In this document: positions 42,623 to 52,600 of the stretch, one piece after another | How positions within the stretch are numbered: the first letter of the stretch is position 1 | Layout of the letters: the number at the start of each line of letters is the position of its first letter | NCBI GenBank assembly: GCA_023266115.1 | Contig: JAHFRU010000003.1 | Span: 1-64,000, forward strand | Origin: Gammaproteobacteria bacterium | GTDB taxonomy: Bacteria; Pseudomonadota; Gammaproteobacteria; VBWC01 | Length of the DNA: 64,000 bases | Direction of reading: 5' to 3' | Position numbers and translations under genes: made by a program | The notes under the pieces: generated by a model | Told to the model about the DNA's origin: nothing | Seen by the model: only the letters and a program-made list of their open reading frames with translations | The model's database searches: none

Positions 42623-43473
42623 GTTTCGAGAAACTGCGTGACATGGATACGTTTACCGATGCGATGTTCAATCGCATCGTTGCCTTCCAGGAACGCAAGC
42701 ATCCAGCCTGGGATCAGTCGTTACCGTTTGACGAGCGGATCCGGGATTTGCCGCTGCATTACCTGATCTTCAGCAATGCCGATCGTGACCCGGCCAGATA
42801 TCGTCAGACCGTCGCGCCGTACTATCCGCTGAGTGACGAGATCCGCCGGATCGCGGGTTATGTGCGTCTGGTGGCTGACGCAGCAGTCGTTGCGGATATG
42901 CACGGCGGCAACGGATTTATCGGCAGTCTGATCGGGCGCGAGGGCGCGAAGGTGATAGGGGTGCGTGATCCGTCCGCCAAACCGAACCAGATAGAAGATT
43001 TTTACGATCCGGCTTGTTACGCGGTTCGGCAAACGACGATCGCCGGAATCGATTTTGCGTTCGATGTCGCGTTCTCGTCATGGATGCCGGCCGGGGTGAA
43101 TCAGACGCCCGACATAGTCAAACACAGGCCGAAGTTGATCGTGTTCGTTTTCACCGATCACGTGGACAACGACGGTAAACCGCAGACCGGTGTGCCGGCG
43201 GCCTTTACTCACTTGCCCGAGCAGTACCGGATGATTGAGGAGTGGTCGATTACGCGTCCGCGGAATATCCTGCATGACATCTGGCCCGACCTGACGCCGA
43301 GCCTTGAAGAAATACGCCATACGCGCATCTATGCCGACGCGCCTTACCACGCCATTTGTTTGCCGGACGAACAGTCTCCCGGCGGGTCGTACGACTGGGA
43401 GAGCGAGCTCGAAATGGCTCTGCTCGCACTGCAAGCGAAACACTCCCTGCGGGCGACCGGCCTCGCAAGCTAG
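42619..43473 (+). CDS. Unknown protein, possible SAM-dependent methyltransferase fold
   Basis: The 284-residue protein is not one I can name. Residues 85-115 ([20 protein letters not shown] then [12 protein letters not shown]) have the strand-glycine loop-strand pattern of a Rossmann-like methyltransferase motif I and [40 protein letters not shown] resembles motif IV with the following strand. The C-terminal part [29 protein letters not shown] is unusual. The ATGA overlap with hemE indicates translational coupling, which hints at a link with tetrapyrrole or glutamate metabolism but proves nothing. Confidence 0.7.
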   Translation: MSFEKLRDMDTFTDAMFNRIVAFQERKHPAWDQSLPFDERIRDLPLHYLIFSNADRDPARYRQTVAPYYPLSDEIRRIAGYVRLVADAAVVADMHGGNGFIGSLIGREGAKVIGVRDPSAKPNQIEDFYDPACYAVRQTTIAGIDFAFDVAFSSWMPAGVNQTPDIVKHRPKLIVFVFTDHVDNDGKPQTGVPAAFTHLPEQYRMIEEWSITRPRNILHDIWPDLTPSLEEIRHTRIYADAPYHAICLPDEQSPGGSYDWESELEMALLALQAKHSLRATGLAS

Positions 43474-43483
43474 TGTAAGGAGC

Positions 43484-43828
43484 TTATCGCGAGTCGCCGC
43501 GCGTCGGATACAGCGGCGTCGGGAACGGCGTCACCTTGTCGCCGGCAGCGCCTTCGATGATCTTGTTGGCGCCCTCCTTTTCAACCTCGTCGACGCGTAT
43601 CACCGCATGCATTGGCACGTAGGTGCGCGTAACGCCTGAGAACTCCGCCTTCAGGCGCTCTTCCGAGGGATCGACGACGACGGCGGATCTTTCGCCAAAG
43701 ATCAAACCTTCGATCTCGACGAATCCAAGCATGGCGCTTTGATGTACGCCGCGCGCATACAGCTCGTAAATCTTGCCCTGATTGTGAAACAGAATTTTGT
43801 ATACCCGCTTGCTACGTTTGCCTGCCAT
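43484..43828 (-). CDS. DUF1820 family protein
   Basis: The 114-residue protein matches the gammaproteobacterial DUF1820 family: RVYKILFHNQGKIYELYARGVHQSAMLGFVEIEGLIFGE, VVDPSEERLKAEFSGVTRTYVPMHAVIRVDEVEKEG and the basic, Pro-rich tail. Family members are encoded near DNA- or RNA-related genes without known function. It is the last gene of the tal-fructosamine kinase-DUF1820 minus-strand run (18 bases after the kinase) and converges on the previous gene with a 10-base gap. Confidence 0.93.
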   Translation of the reverse strand: MAGKRSKRVYKILFHNQGKIYELYARGVHQSAMLGFVEIEGLIFGERSAVVVDPSEERLKAEFSGVTRTYVPMHAVIRVDEVEKEGANKIIEGAAGDKVTPFPTPLYPTRGDSR

Positions 43829-43846
43829 GACGTTGACCTGTTTTCC

Positions 43847-44716
43847 TCAGTACAACAGTGTATCCATCATATGTTCGGCCTGGGAAAGGTACCCGCCGCC
43901 AAACAGATTCAGATGGTTCAAGACGTGATAAAGATTATAGAGCGTTTTCCGGACGGCGTAGCCACGATTCAGCGGATACTCGTCCTCGTAGGCATCGTAG
44001 AATGCCGCCGGGTAGCCGCCGAACAGTTCGGTCATCGCCATATCGGTTTCGCGGTCACCATAATAGACGGCTGGATCGAAAATAACCGGGGTTCCGTCGG
44101 GCATGATGCCGTAATTACCCGCCCACAGGTCGCCGTGCGATAGCGACGCCGCGGGTTCATGATTTACAAAGAAACGGTCGATATCTGCCAGCAGGCGTTC
44201 ACCCTTGCGTTGCAGATTGCCCCCGTAACCGTTGTGTGCAGCCAGTTGCAATTGAAATCCGAGCCGCTGTTCGCGCCAGAACCCAGCCCATTGGTTAGAC
44301 GGTGTATTCAGTTGGCGCGTCGCTCCGATCGTGTTGTCCATGCGCCAGCCGTAGGTATCGCTGGTTGTTCGGTGCATGCGTGCAAGTTGCCGGCCCAGTT
44401 CAGCAACGCCGCCGGTACCACCCTTGCCAAATTCGATGTGTTCGAGAACCAGAAAGGCCGTGTCGCCAGTGGTGCCGTGACAGGCAGGAAACGGCACCCG
44501 GATCGTTTTGGATCGTGCGATTTCTTGAAGGCCGGCGGACTCTGCGGCGAACATCGATACCTTGTCCGCCGTATTGGTTTTGACGAAATAGCGGCGCTCG
44601 CCTTGCTCAAGACTGTAGGCCGCATTAATACACCCGCCGCCGATGGGCGTAGGATGCTGTGCCGAAAATCGTCGGCCGGTAGCCTCGCTGATGCGATCGC
44701 TGATGACATTCCACAT
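43847..44716 (-). CDS. Fructosamine kinase family protein
   Basis: The 289-residue protein has the aminoglycoside-phosphotransferase-like kinase fold. Key parts are GGGCINAAYSLEQGERRYFVKTN (nucleotide loop and ATP-binding Lys), ESAGLQEIARS, FLVLEHIEFG, the catalytic loop SLSHGDLWAGNYGIMPDGTPVIFDPAVYYGDRETDMAM (HGD and DPA metal site), and the C-terminal LYNLYHVLNHLNLFGGGYL. Bacterial members phosphorylate ribulosamines or fructosamines on glycated proteins, priming deglycation. It follows transaldolase by 127 bases on the same strand. Confidence 0.94.
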   Translation of the reverse strand: MWNVISDRISEATGRRFSAQHPTPIGGGCINAAYSLEQGERRYFVKTNTADKVSMFAAESAGLQEIARSKTIRVPFPACHGTTGDTAFLVLEHIEFGKGGTGGVAELGRQLARMHRTTSDTYGWRMDNTIGATRQLNTPSNQWAGFWREQRLGFQLQLAAHNGYGGNLQRKGERLLADIDRFFVNHEPAASLSHGDLWAGNYGIMPDGTPVIFDPAVYYGDRETDMAMTELFGGYPAAFYDAYEDEYPLNRGYAVRKTLYNLYHVLNHLNLFGGGYLSQAEHMMDTLLY

Positions 44717-44843
44717 GACGTGTCGCTGTTGACTGGCTGGCGGAATTAGTCCGGACCGGGGAGAACCCGGACCGTCATTTTATTTCATTGAGAATATTAT
44801 GCCACCGGGCGTGAGTCGGGGGCGGTACTGCGGGGCAGGTCGG

Positions 44844-46028
44844 TCAGGAAGACGTGCCGAACGGCGTCTTCAGTTTTGCCTGCGCGCTGGTATAGGCGGC
44901 CTGATTGATCGCGATCGCCTTGCTTTCCATCGCGCTCAGCAAGGACTGGAAAGAATCGGAAAAACTGGCCATGCCCTGGGTGAGCAACTCAGCGGTAACC
45001 GTATCCATATCAATGCCCAGTGTCTTAAGCGAGGCGAGCTGGTCGCGGGCCTCCTGAACGTTGCCGGGTAATGAAGGCTGCGGTTCGCCATGATCGCGAA
45101 ACGCCCGGTAGGTGGCCGGCGGCAGTGTGTTAACCGTGCCGTCGCCGATCAATGACGAGACGTACAGAATGTCGCTGAGTGCGGGATTTTTGGTGCCAGT
45201 GCTCGCCCACAACAGTCGTTGTGCCTGCGCATTGGACTCGCGCAAGGTTGCGAACCGGCTGGAGGCGAACTGCTCGCGGTATAAGTCGTAAGCGACCCGG
45301 CAATTCGCAATGGCAATCTTGCCTTTAAGTTGCTCCAGCGACTGGCGCTCTGTCGGGGATGTGGACTTGATCTTATGGTCAAGTGATTTATCGACGGCCT
45401 GGTCGACGCGGCTGACGAAGAAACTGGCAACCGAGGCAACGTTGTTCAATACCTGCCCGCGTTTCACCCGTGATTCGAGTCCCAGCATGTATGCGTTAAT
45501 CACCTGTTTATATCGCTCGACGGAGAACAGCAGTGTGACGTTGATATTTATACCGTCCGCAATCAGTGCCTGAATGGCCGGCAAGCCTTCCTGCGTCGCC
45601 GGCACCTTGATCATCAGGTTTGGCCGCGCTACACGCCGCCACAACTGCCGTGCTTCCGTGACCGTGCCTTTGGTGTCATGGGCCAGGTCCGGCGATACTT
45701 CGAGGCTGACGTAACCATCGACACCCCCGGTATCGATATAGACCGGCTCCAGCAGATCGGCGACGGCTCGTATGTCCTGAATCGCCATCTCGAAGAACAG
45801 GTTCCTGCCGTTGAAATCAGGGTGTCGCTTAAGAATATCGTCGAGTATCGCGTCGTAATCGTGAGTGCCGTTTATGGCCTTTTCGAAAATCGTCGGATTC
45901 GACGTCACGCCCGTCAGGCCGTCTTCGCTGATCATGCGCCGAAGTTCGCCAGAGACAATCATCGAATGTTCGAGATTGTCGTACCAGATGCTTTGATTGC
46001 AGCCCTGAAGTTTCCGAAGAGGATTCAT
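44844..46028 (-). CDS. tal: Transaldolase (long bacterial type)
   Basis: The 394-residue enzyme of the pentose phosphate pathway transfers dihydroxyacetone units. Typical segments are QSIWYDNLEHSMI, GLTGVTSNPTIFEKAI, VDGYVSLEVSPDLAHDTKGTV, the Schiff-base lysine in RPNLMIKVPATQEGL, and INVTLLFSVERYKQVINAYMLGLE. The length is that of the long group found in cyanobacteria, actinobacteria and some gammaproteobacteria, without the fused glucose-6-phosphate isomerase domain. It is the first gene of a minus-strand run and divergent from the small gene at 46299. Confidence 0.95.
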   Translation of the reverse strand: MNPLRKLQGCNQSIWYDNLEHSMIVSGELRRMISEDGLTGVTSNPTIFEKAINGTHDYDAILDDILKRHPDFNGRNLFFEMAIQDIRAVADLLEPVYIDTGGVDGYVSLEVSPDLAHDTKGTVTEARQLWRRVARPNLMIKVPATQEGLPAIQALIADGININVTLLFSVERYKQVINAYMLGLESRVKRGQVLNNVASVASFFVSRVDQAVDKSLDHKIKSTSPTERQSLEQLKGKIAIANCRVAYDLYREQFASSRFATLRESNAQAQRLLWASTGTKNPALSDILYVSSLIGDGTVNTLPPATYRAFRDHGEPQPSLPGNVQEARDQLASLKTLGIDMDTVTAELLTQGMASFSDSFQSLLSAMESKAIAINQAAYTSAQAKLKTPFGTSS

Positions 46029-46298
46029 GCCTTAAGCGCCATCGTTGCGTTGTTGTATTGCCGTGGAGTATAGGACGTCCCCGTACAGAAGCCGTTATCG
46101 GCCGGAATGTCCGGTAGTTTACTTTCTGATGTCGCGGAGAAAAAACTTATCCAGATTTCGTTCACCCGGCACGAATTGCGTCAGCAAACGGGCGGGAGTA
46201 AGATCAAATCAACAGGAATACAACCACCATCCGGCAGGTTATTGACCCCAGGAACTGCCGAATCAACCACCTGCCTGTCTGCAACACAAGGAGGCGAT

Positions 46299-46505
46299 AT
46301 GTACCTCAAACACATACCCAGCGGCGACCTCGTCGAGATACTCAATGTGGGGATTCTGACCAACCCATCGGAGCCGTCAGTGTCCGGCCGGTTTCATGTT
46401 GGCGAGGAAATGCAGGAGCCGGCCAAATTCGCCAAAAGGGAGCTGGCATTTCCGTCGGACGAACGGTTGCCCCAGTGCTGGATTGATCCGGACTACAAGC
46501 ATTAG
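46299..46505 (+). CDS. Small conserved-looking protein, function unknown
   Basis: The 68-residue protein has a strong ribosome site (AAGGAGG) six bases before ATG 46299, which decides the start over the longer frame from 46107. It opens MYLKHIPSGDLVEILNVGIL and includes VSGRFHVGEEMQEPAKFAKR and RLPQCWIDPDYKH. I have seen similar short proteins annotated as 'acetyltransferase', but it is far too short for that fold. It looks soluble and acidic. Function unknown. Confidence 0.75.
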   Translation: MYLKHIPSGDLVEILNVGILTNPSEPSVSGRFHVGEEMQEPAKFAKRELAFPSDERLPQCWIDPDYKH

Positions 46506-46764
46506 GCGGCCGTTGGTGATCCGCTCAGGTGCCGCGTGGCCGCACCGGACGGCGCAGAGTTGGTAGCTGTTCGTTTATAAAAGCACGACCCGCCAGTCTT
46601 CCCGCCCCAGTCCTCCCGTTTCGCGACAAGTGGCTGAAACTGTGAGCAAGCTCGCGGGCCGGAGCGTGCCGATTACCGATACCTAGTACAAGTGCACACC
46701 CCCTAGCTGCACTTCCTCAAACCGATATAAGCCAGGGACGGCTTAAGGCGCAGCCGCGAAGATA

Positions 46765-47061
46765 ATGCAGAAACGAAGCCCCGATCTGATAGTTATGCTG
46801 GCCTTGTTCGTCGGGCTTGGCGTTGTGGTAACGGCGACCGTGCAGGGCGCCGAGTTTGCGCCGGCAGGATTCGGCGATGCGCGCAACGAGTTCACGCACG
46901 CACCGCATCACCATCCCATGGCGTCCTATGCTTCGGCGGCTAATCCTTTGAAATGGGTGTTGAGCGCTCTGCCGCTAAGGCCGACGCTAATGCCCGGTGA
47001 AATCAGCGTCGACCTGTATGGCGTTGATATTGGATTCCGCGACGACGAAAACTTCACCTAG
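46765..47061 (+). CDS. Small hypothetical membrane-anchored or exported protein
   Basis: The 98-residue product has a hydrophobic segment (LIVMLALFVGLGVVVTATVQGA, residues 8-29) that may be a signal peptide or anchor, then a His-rich stretch (HAPHHHP) and a polar end. The ribosome site is weak (GAAG). No family is recognised. The gap of 259 bases before it contains nothing I can identify. Confidence 0.45.
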   Translation: MQKRSPDLIVMLALFVGLGVVVTATVQGAEFAPAGFGDARNEFTHAPHHHPMASYASAANPLKWVLSALPLRPTLMPGEISVDLYGVDIGFRDDENFT

Positions 47062-47156
47062 GCGACGGGCGGGTCATACTGGTTCGTCGGCGTCGAACGC
47101 CGCTGGTAATCCTGTTTGATTCTGTGACGGTGTGACGTCTGGAGGAATCGGCAGTA

Positions 47157-47360
47157 TCAGCGCGCTGTCTTCGGTCCCTGCTGTCCGCAGGTAGACGCAC
47201 CGAGAAGAAAATACGCCGGGCACCATCCGGCAAACGCGGTGAAAAGAAACACCAGTCCGATGGCGCCCCACCAGCTACCGAAATAGATCCCGGCGCCGAT
47301 AACCGCCAGCCCCGCGACGACTCGTACGACGCGATCTGTTTTTCCGACGTTGCATTTCAT
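47157..47360 (-). CDS. DUF2892 (YgaP-like) small membrane protein
   Basis: The 67-residue protein starts MKCNVGKTDRVVRVVAGLAVIGAG and has two membrane helices (residues 12-27 and 31-47) followed by CPAYFLLGASTC, the hallmark of DUF2892. In YgaP the same domain anchors a rhodanese; here it stands alone. A second DUF2892 protein is in the RND operon at 49405. The start has GGAGGGAACC upstream. Confidence 0.9.
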   Translation of the reverse strand: MKCNVGKTDRVVRVVAGLAVIGAGIYFGSWWGAIGLVFLFTAFAGWCPAYFLLGASTCGQQGPKTAR

Positions 47361-47694
47361 GATGGTTCCCTCCTGCCGGTTTGTGCGAGCTCACAATTTC
47401 CCACTTGCATCGCCTGCCATATATTTGAGAGTTCGTTTGTGGTTTGATTCGCTTCGTTGATTTTATCCAACGGAGAAAGAATGGGGTAAGATTAGGTTCG
47501 AATTAACGGGGAAGCGGGGCAGGCGATCGCCTCCGGATCGATGCTGGAGAGGTTAAGGAGGACGCGGGGCACGAAGGTGCGCAAGAGTATTATCGTTATA
47601 GGAAAATCAAAAACTCAAGAAGTACTACGCGCCCTTTTTTGGGTTCTGGGTTAGCTCACTCTGAACCTGATTTCTCGTGCTGAATTAATTTCGG
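47361..47694. other. AT-richer intergenic region between DUF2892 and Mrr genes
   Basis: About 330 bases with visibly more A and T than the neighbouring chromosome. I found no frame, tRNA or hairpin with good support. The left end must hold the promoter of the DUF2892 gene. Confidence 0.45.
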
Positions 47695-48576
47695 CTAGTC
47701 TGCCGGAGCCAAGAAATATATCGGCCGGAGCGGCAATGCATTGCGCTTGTCAGGCGCCACTTTGTCCTGATATTCGATCCAGAGATCAACCAACCTCTGA
47801 TGATCTATCAAGGTAATACTTCTCCGCTCTTGGTGACGAGCAAGATCTGCTGCGTCCTTTGAGAACCCGCCAGTTGTAACGAAAATACCTACATCATCTT
47901 CGTTCACTAAAGAAATAAACGACCGCAATTCTTCAACGCCGATTGTGTCCTTGCGACGTTTCACTTGTACTTTAATTCGCGGTGGTTTCGTCCCGAGCGG
48001 ATCAACATAAGCAACGATATCTAGCCCCGCATCCTTGCCCCTTGGCGAGATCCAACTAACGTGATACCCCATTGCTTCCAATAATGCCGCAACCAATTCT
48101 TGCAGGTTATAAGGGTCTATATTTTCTAGGTAGGTACCAATTTCCTTCCAGGCTTGTTCTTCAGCCTCCTCAAAAGTAATGGCCGCCACACGTTCTTCTG
48201 AGGGCTCCGTGGTTACTTCCTCTACGGGATTACTACGCCGCCATTTCCAATAAAGCCGCGACGCCTCGCGGTAAAATTCTTCTGGCTTTGGATAAGTCTT
48301 TAGCGCATCCTGCCCGGCTTCGGTAATCGTCCATACACCTTTACTTTTCGTCATCCAGCCTGCTTTCACGGCATCAACCGTGGCGAACCGTAATATCTTA
48401 TCGAAGCGCCGTCCACCGGTTTCATACTCCCCTGCTTCGTGCTCAGTAAGTTCAATCATACTTGCAACCGTATCAAGGGCTCCCCGCGCCGGAATTCCAT
48501 CTGGATGAGCTAACAACACCCGAAATAAGGTTTGAAGCAAAAGCCCTGTCCGCTCTCTCGTTATACCTTTGCTCAT
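47695..48576 (-). CDS. Mrr-type restriction endonuclease
   Basis: The 293-residue protein has an N-terminal winged-helix domain (residues 1-105, ending WTITEAGQDALKTYP). Its C-terminal Mrr catalytic domain reads LQELVAALLEAMGYHVSWISPRGKDAGLDIVAYVDPLG, then IKVQVKRRKDTIGVEELRSFISLVNEDDVGIFVTTGGFSKDA. The active site is D(x)n-QxK: Asp in the DAGLDIVAY strand with Gln and Lys in QVKRR, as in Mrr_cat proteins. Mrr enzymes cut DNA with methylated bases, so it is a stand-alone type IV restriction candidate. No methylase or other restriction gene is adjacent. The surrounding sequence is AT-richer than the chromosome, suggesting transfer. Confidence 0.93.
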   Translation of the reverse strand: MSKGITRERTGLLLQTLFRVLLAHPDGIPARGALDTVASMIELTEHEAGEYETGGRRFDKILRFATVDAVKAGWMTKSKGVWTITEAGQDALKTYPKPEEFYREASRLYWKWRRSNPVEEVTTEPSEERVAAITFEEAEEQAWKEIGTYLENIDPYNLQELVAALLEAMGYHVSWISPRGKDAGLDIVAYVDPLGTKPPRIKVQVKRRKDTIGVEELRSFISLVNEDDVGIFVTTGGFSKDAADLARHQERRSITLIDHQRLVDLWIEYQDKVAPDKRNALPLRPIYFLAPAD

Positions 48577-49087
48577 TGCTATTCACTCCATTAGCCTGCT
48601 TGTTAAAGGGAAGCGTCCCAATTAAGGCAAAGCGGTAGCTCTCATCTCAAAACCCTCGGAGGTGTAACGGGTAACGGCCCCATCAACCCTTCTGATAACC
48701 GCCTACTTCACCAACGCGGGTAAGGCGCTTTCGGTAGGGCGCCAACAAGCGTAGCGCATTGCGCCGGATGAGAACACTCTCCCGTACGAGTGGCATAGAA
48801 AAGCAGGCAATGTTTTTAGTGACACAGCACATACAAAGGCGATCACTGGCGCCGGGCTGGTTTGCAGGTATTCGCCGGTTCACGGCCGGACTGTTCAGCG
48901 CGTGCCTGATGCTTACCTCCCGCTATGCTGCAGCGAAGATGTGCACGGCAAACGACGGCGTGTCTGAATTTAGCAAGCTTATGGCGATGGCACCAGCCAT
49001 GCCGATGATTTGAGTATTGTCGTCGCGCCGTGATGGTCGTGGGTTGTAAGTGCTGCTGAATATCAGGGACGACCCATCTGTTCCTTG
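48577..49087. other. Intergenic region with a hairpin repeat
   Basis: About 510 bases without a convincing gene. The frames at 48683-48883, 48759-49013 and 48843-49106 overlap one another and show no family. A repeat-like hairpin lies at 48734-48770. Confidence 0.45.
48734..48770. repeat. Dispersed hairpin repeat of the 'GTAGGGCG...GCGCATTGCGCC' type
   Basis: GGCGCCAA (48738-48745) pairs with TTGCGCC (48759-48765) around AGCGTAGCGCA-like sequence. I know this motif as a common intergenic repeat in gammaproteobacterial genomes. Only one copy is evident in this window. Confidence 0.5.
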
Positions 49088-49387
49088 CTAACAGTAATCC
49101 GGGCAATAGATCGACTGCAGCGCCTTGATGACGCGCTTGAAGCCGGGCTGCGCCAGGCGATAGTAAACCTGTGTTCCGTGCCGTTCCGGCACAACGATGT
49201 TCAGCAGCCTCATCTTCGCAAGATGTTGCGAGAGGTTGGACTGCGATGTGCCGGTCGCCTCGACCAGTTCGCTGACATTCATCGGCCGGTCGGCGAGATA
49301 GCAGAGAATCGCCAACCTGACTTCATGGGCAATCGCACGCAGACCTTCCGCTGCGTCATCGATGCTGCCTTTCGGAAACTGCTTCAT
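49088..49387 (-). CDS. ArsR-family repressor, resembling persulfide sensors BigR/SqrR
   Basis: The 99-residue winged-helix protein has the ArsR recognition helix TGTSQSNLSQHLAKMR and wing PERHGTQVYYR. The metal site ELCVCDL is missing. Cysteines are Cys29 in helix 2 (LAILCYLADR), Cys95 and Cys99 at the C-terminus (YCPDYC). BigR and SqrR use one Cys in helix 2 and one in the last helix to form a disulfide or polysulfide bridge; Cys29 and Cys95 occupy comparable positions. It is the last gene of the RND operon, 17 bases after the DUF2892 gene. A palindrome at 54175 is a likely operator. Confidence 0.88.
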   Translation of the reverse strand: MKQFPKGSIDDAAEGLRAIAHEVRLAILCYLADRPMNVSELVEATGTSQSNLSQHLAKMRLLNIVVPERHGTQVYYRLAQPGFKRVIKALQSIYCPDYC

Positions 49388-49404
49388 TATCTGTTGTTAT
49401 CCTC

Positions 49405-49638
49405 TCAATGCTGGGTTGCCGTGTCTGCGCAACCCGACTTGATACCGAGCCGTAGCAGAATCTGCTCCATCAGACACCAGCGCGTGAAGCCGGACTGAAA
49501 CAGATTCAATCCAACAAATGCGGTGAACCACAGCCAGGTCGGTTGTGTGAGCACGACATCGTTATAGATAGCTGCGAGCGCCAGTGACAGCAGGATGATG
49601 CTGCCGGCAATGATGCGTATCAGGCGTTCTGTATTCAT
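49405..49638 (-). CDS. DUF2892 (YgaP-like) membrane protein of the RND operon
   Basis: The 77-residue protein starts MNTERLIRIIAGSIILLSLALA and has two membrane helices; FVGLNLFQSGFTRWCLMEQILLRLGI is the conserved second half of DUF2892, with a single Cys in the TRWCLME motif. It sits between the RND permease and the ArsR gene. The domain often accompanies sulfur-transfer and persulfide-responsive genes. Confidence 0.93.
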   Translation of the reverse strand: MNTERLIRIIAGSIILLSLALAAIYNDVVLTQPTWLWFTAFVGLNLFQSGFTRWCLMEQILLRLGIKSGCADTATQH

Positions 49639-49671
49639 GGGATTTACCTCTTGGTTGACAACAAATTATTT

Positions 49672-52600
49672 TCAGGTTTTCTGGCGTTGCCATAAGTAGT
49701 AGATCAGCGGAATCACGAACAACGTCAGCACGGTTGACGCCAGTGTGCCGAATGCCATCGATACACCGAGCCCGCCGAACACTGGGTCCGTGATCAGGAT
49801 GGAGCTGCCCGCGATAATGGCCAGCGCGGTCAGCAGGATCGGACGCGCACGCACCGCACCTGCCTCGCGTACGGCGTCTTCCAGGCTCGCGCCTTGCGCG
49901 CGATAAGCCAGAATGAAATCGATCAGCAGAAGAGAATTACGCACGACAATCCCGGCCAGTGCGATCATGCCGATCATCGACGTCGCCGTGAACGGCTGTT
50001 GTGTAATCCAGTGCCCGGGAAATATGCCGATCATCGTCAACGGAATGGCGCCCATCACGATCAACGGCATGATGAAGCCGCCATAGTATGCAACGAGCAA
50101 AAGATAGATCAGTACCAGCGCGACGATGAACGCGGCACCGAGATCGCGGAATACATCCAGCGTCAGGCGCATCTCGCCATCCCATAACAACTGGTAACCG
50201 AAGGTGTTGTCGGGAACCGAGCGCGTGAAGCCCATCCCGCCAGTGGTCAGACGTGAACCCGCGGCGATATCCATGCCATCAAGCTGCGCGTCCATCGCGA
50301 GCAGCGGGTAGACCTGTGAACGTGTCGCCGGTTCGGCGCTGACGTATGCGACCGGATTCATATCCTTGGTATACATCGGCTTGTCGGCCACCACTTCCTC
50401 GATCCGTGCCACGGCTGCCGCAGGAATCTGGTCGCCCTTGTCATTGGTAATGAACAGACGGTCGAAGTCGCGCGGCGCGATGCGAAAATGCCGCGGCATT
50501 TGAATGCGGATCGGCACCGGTTCACGTGCGGTGGGTACCTGAAGCTTGCCTATGTCATGACCGGCGACGAAGTTTCGCATGAGTTCGCCGAGCTGCCCGG
50601 CGTCCACACCGGCAAGCGCCGCCTTTTCCTTGTCGACCATCACGCGGTATTCAATCTGGTCGTCGCCAATGGAATCATCATGATCGACGACATCCCATGT
50701 TGCGGAAAACTGCTGTCTTACGCGCCTGGCGATGTCGCGTATCCTGTCATAATCCGGCCCGTATACTTCAGCGAGAAAGGTCGCCCGTACCGGCGGGCCA
50801 GGTGGATCCTCGACGAGTTTTATGTTCGCGCCCGGCCATGCTGCGTAAACTGGCTCAAGCTGCCGACGCAACCCAAGGACAATATCTTCCGACGGCATCC
50901 GGCGATCGCGTTTATCAACCAGGTTGACACGTATTTCAGCGACATGCATACCGCGTTTGTTGACAGCACCTCTCAGCATGCCGTTGAAATCGACCGGTCC
51001 GGCGATGCCGACGTAGGTTTCATAGTCAGTGATCATCGGTTGGCGGCGCAGCACATTACCGACGTCACGGGCGACGGCGTCGGTAATTTCAAGCGGCGTG
51101 CCTTCCGGCATATCAATGGTGATATTGAATGTGTTCTTGTCCGCCTTCGGCAGCATCTTCAATTCCACGGTGCCGGGTGTCGGTGGTCCATTGATACCGG
51201 TAGGCCGAACGAACTGCCACACGACCTGCCACATGGCGAGCATCATCAACACGCCGGTCACTGCGAAGAAGATCGTGCGCCGGCGTCGCGAATCAAACAG
51301 CGGTGAAGACAACCGCGTATAAAGACGTTGCAACCAATCCTGCCGGGTGGCTTGCGTTGATTCGTGGCGACTAGTCTGGACCGGCAGCCAACGCAACGCG
51401 ATCCACGGCGTCAGCAGATAGGCGATGATCAACGATGCCAGCATGGCAATCGGTACGTTGAACGGGATCGGCCCCATGTACGGCCCCATCATGCCGGTGA
51501 CAAACGCCATCGGAATAAACGCGAGTATCACCGTTAACGTTGCCATGATGGTCGGCCGACCGGTTTCGTTGGTCGCCTCGATAATGACACGGGCCTTGTC
51601 CGCGGCCGTGTCTGTTATCGCCGTCAGGCCTTTGGCCAGGTGCCGATGGATATTTTCGACGACGACGATCGCATCATCGACAAGCAGGCCAAGAGACAGG
51701 ATCAGCGCGAACAGCGTGATCCGGTTGATCGTCTGGTCGGCAAGCAGTCCTGCCGCGAGCACGATAAACAGTATCAGGGGGATGTTCAGCGTGACTATGG
51801 CGGCTTCGCGCCAGCCAAGAAACACCAGCAGGATGACAATAACGCTGGCGATTGCGATGCCCAAATGCTCGATCAGTATGTTGACGGCGGCGTTGGCCTC
51901 GGCGCCGGAGTCGCGTGTGACGGTGACCGTCACATCATCCGGAATGAAGTCGTCCTGCAGCGCAGCAACGCGAGCACGGATACGCGCGGCGATCGCCACG
52001 GCGTTTGTGCCGCGTTTCTTCGCCAGCGTCAGCGTAACGGCCGCATGTTCCGGCTCGCTGGCGGTAGCGACACCGGTTTTCGCCCCCGCACCGAAACCGA
52101 TACGATGCACATGTTCGATCTCCCCGGCACCGTCGCGTATGTCCGCGACATCACTCAGATACACCAACCGGTTATTGCGCGTGGCGACCACAATGTTCTC
52201 GATGTCACTGACCGAAGCAAGAGCGCCCTTGAGCCGGATGGTTTTGACGCGATTGGCATCAACTGCGTAACCGGCAGGCAGGTCGCTATTCTCCGCGCCG
52301 AGGCGCTTGTGCAGCGTGGTCAGTGATACCTCGTGCGCCTCAAGCCGCGCGGGATCGATCTCGACCGTGATCTGGCGGTTACGCCCGCCGATCACGTCCA
52401 GCACCGACACGCCGGGCACCTGGGCCAGCTGTTCCCTGACGCGGACGGCGAGTTCCTTGAGGGCGAGTTCGTTATGCGTATCGCTCGATAATGTGATCGC
52501 GACGATTGGCACGTCGTCGACGTCGATCGGTTTTATGAGCGGCTCGGATGCGCCCGATGGAATCCGGTCAAGGTTATGCATCAGGCGATCATAGAGTTTG

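Noticed and set aside
44717-44843. Hairpin between transaldolase and fructosamine kinase as a terminator
   Set aside because: The stem has a mismatch, and the T-run follows on the plus strand, where no gene needs it.
47480-47520. GGTTCGAATT-like string resembling a tRNA T-loop
   Set aside because: The flanking bases do not form a T-stem and no acceptor or anticodon stem is present.
50488-51306. 272-codon plus-strand frame
   Set aside because: Antisense to the RND permease; shadow frame.
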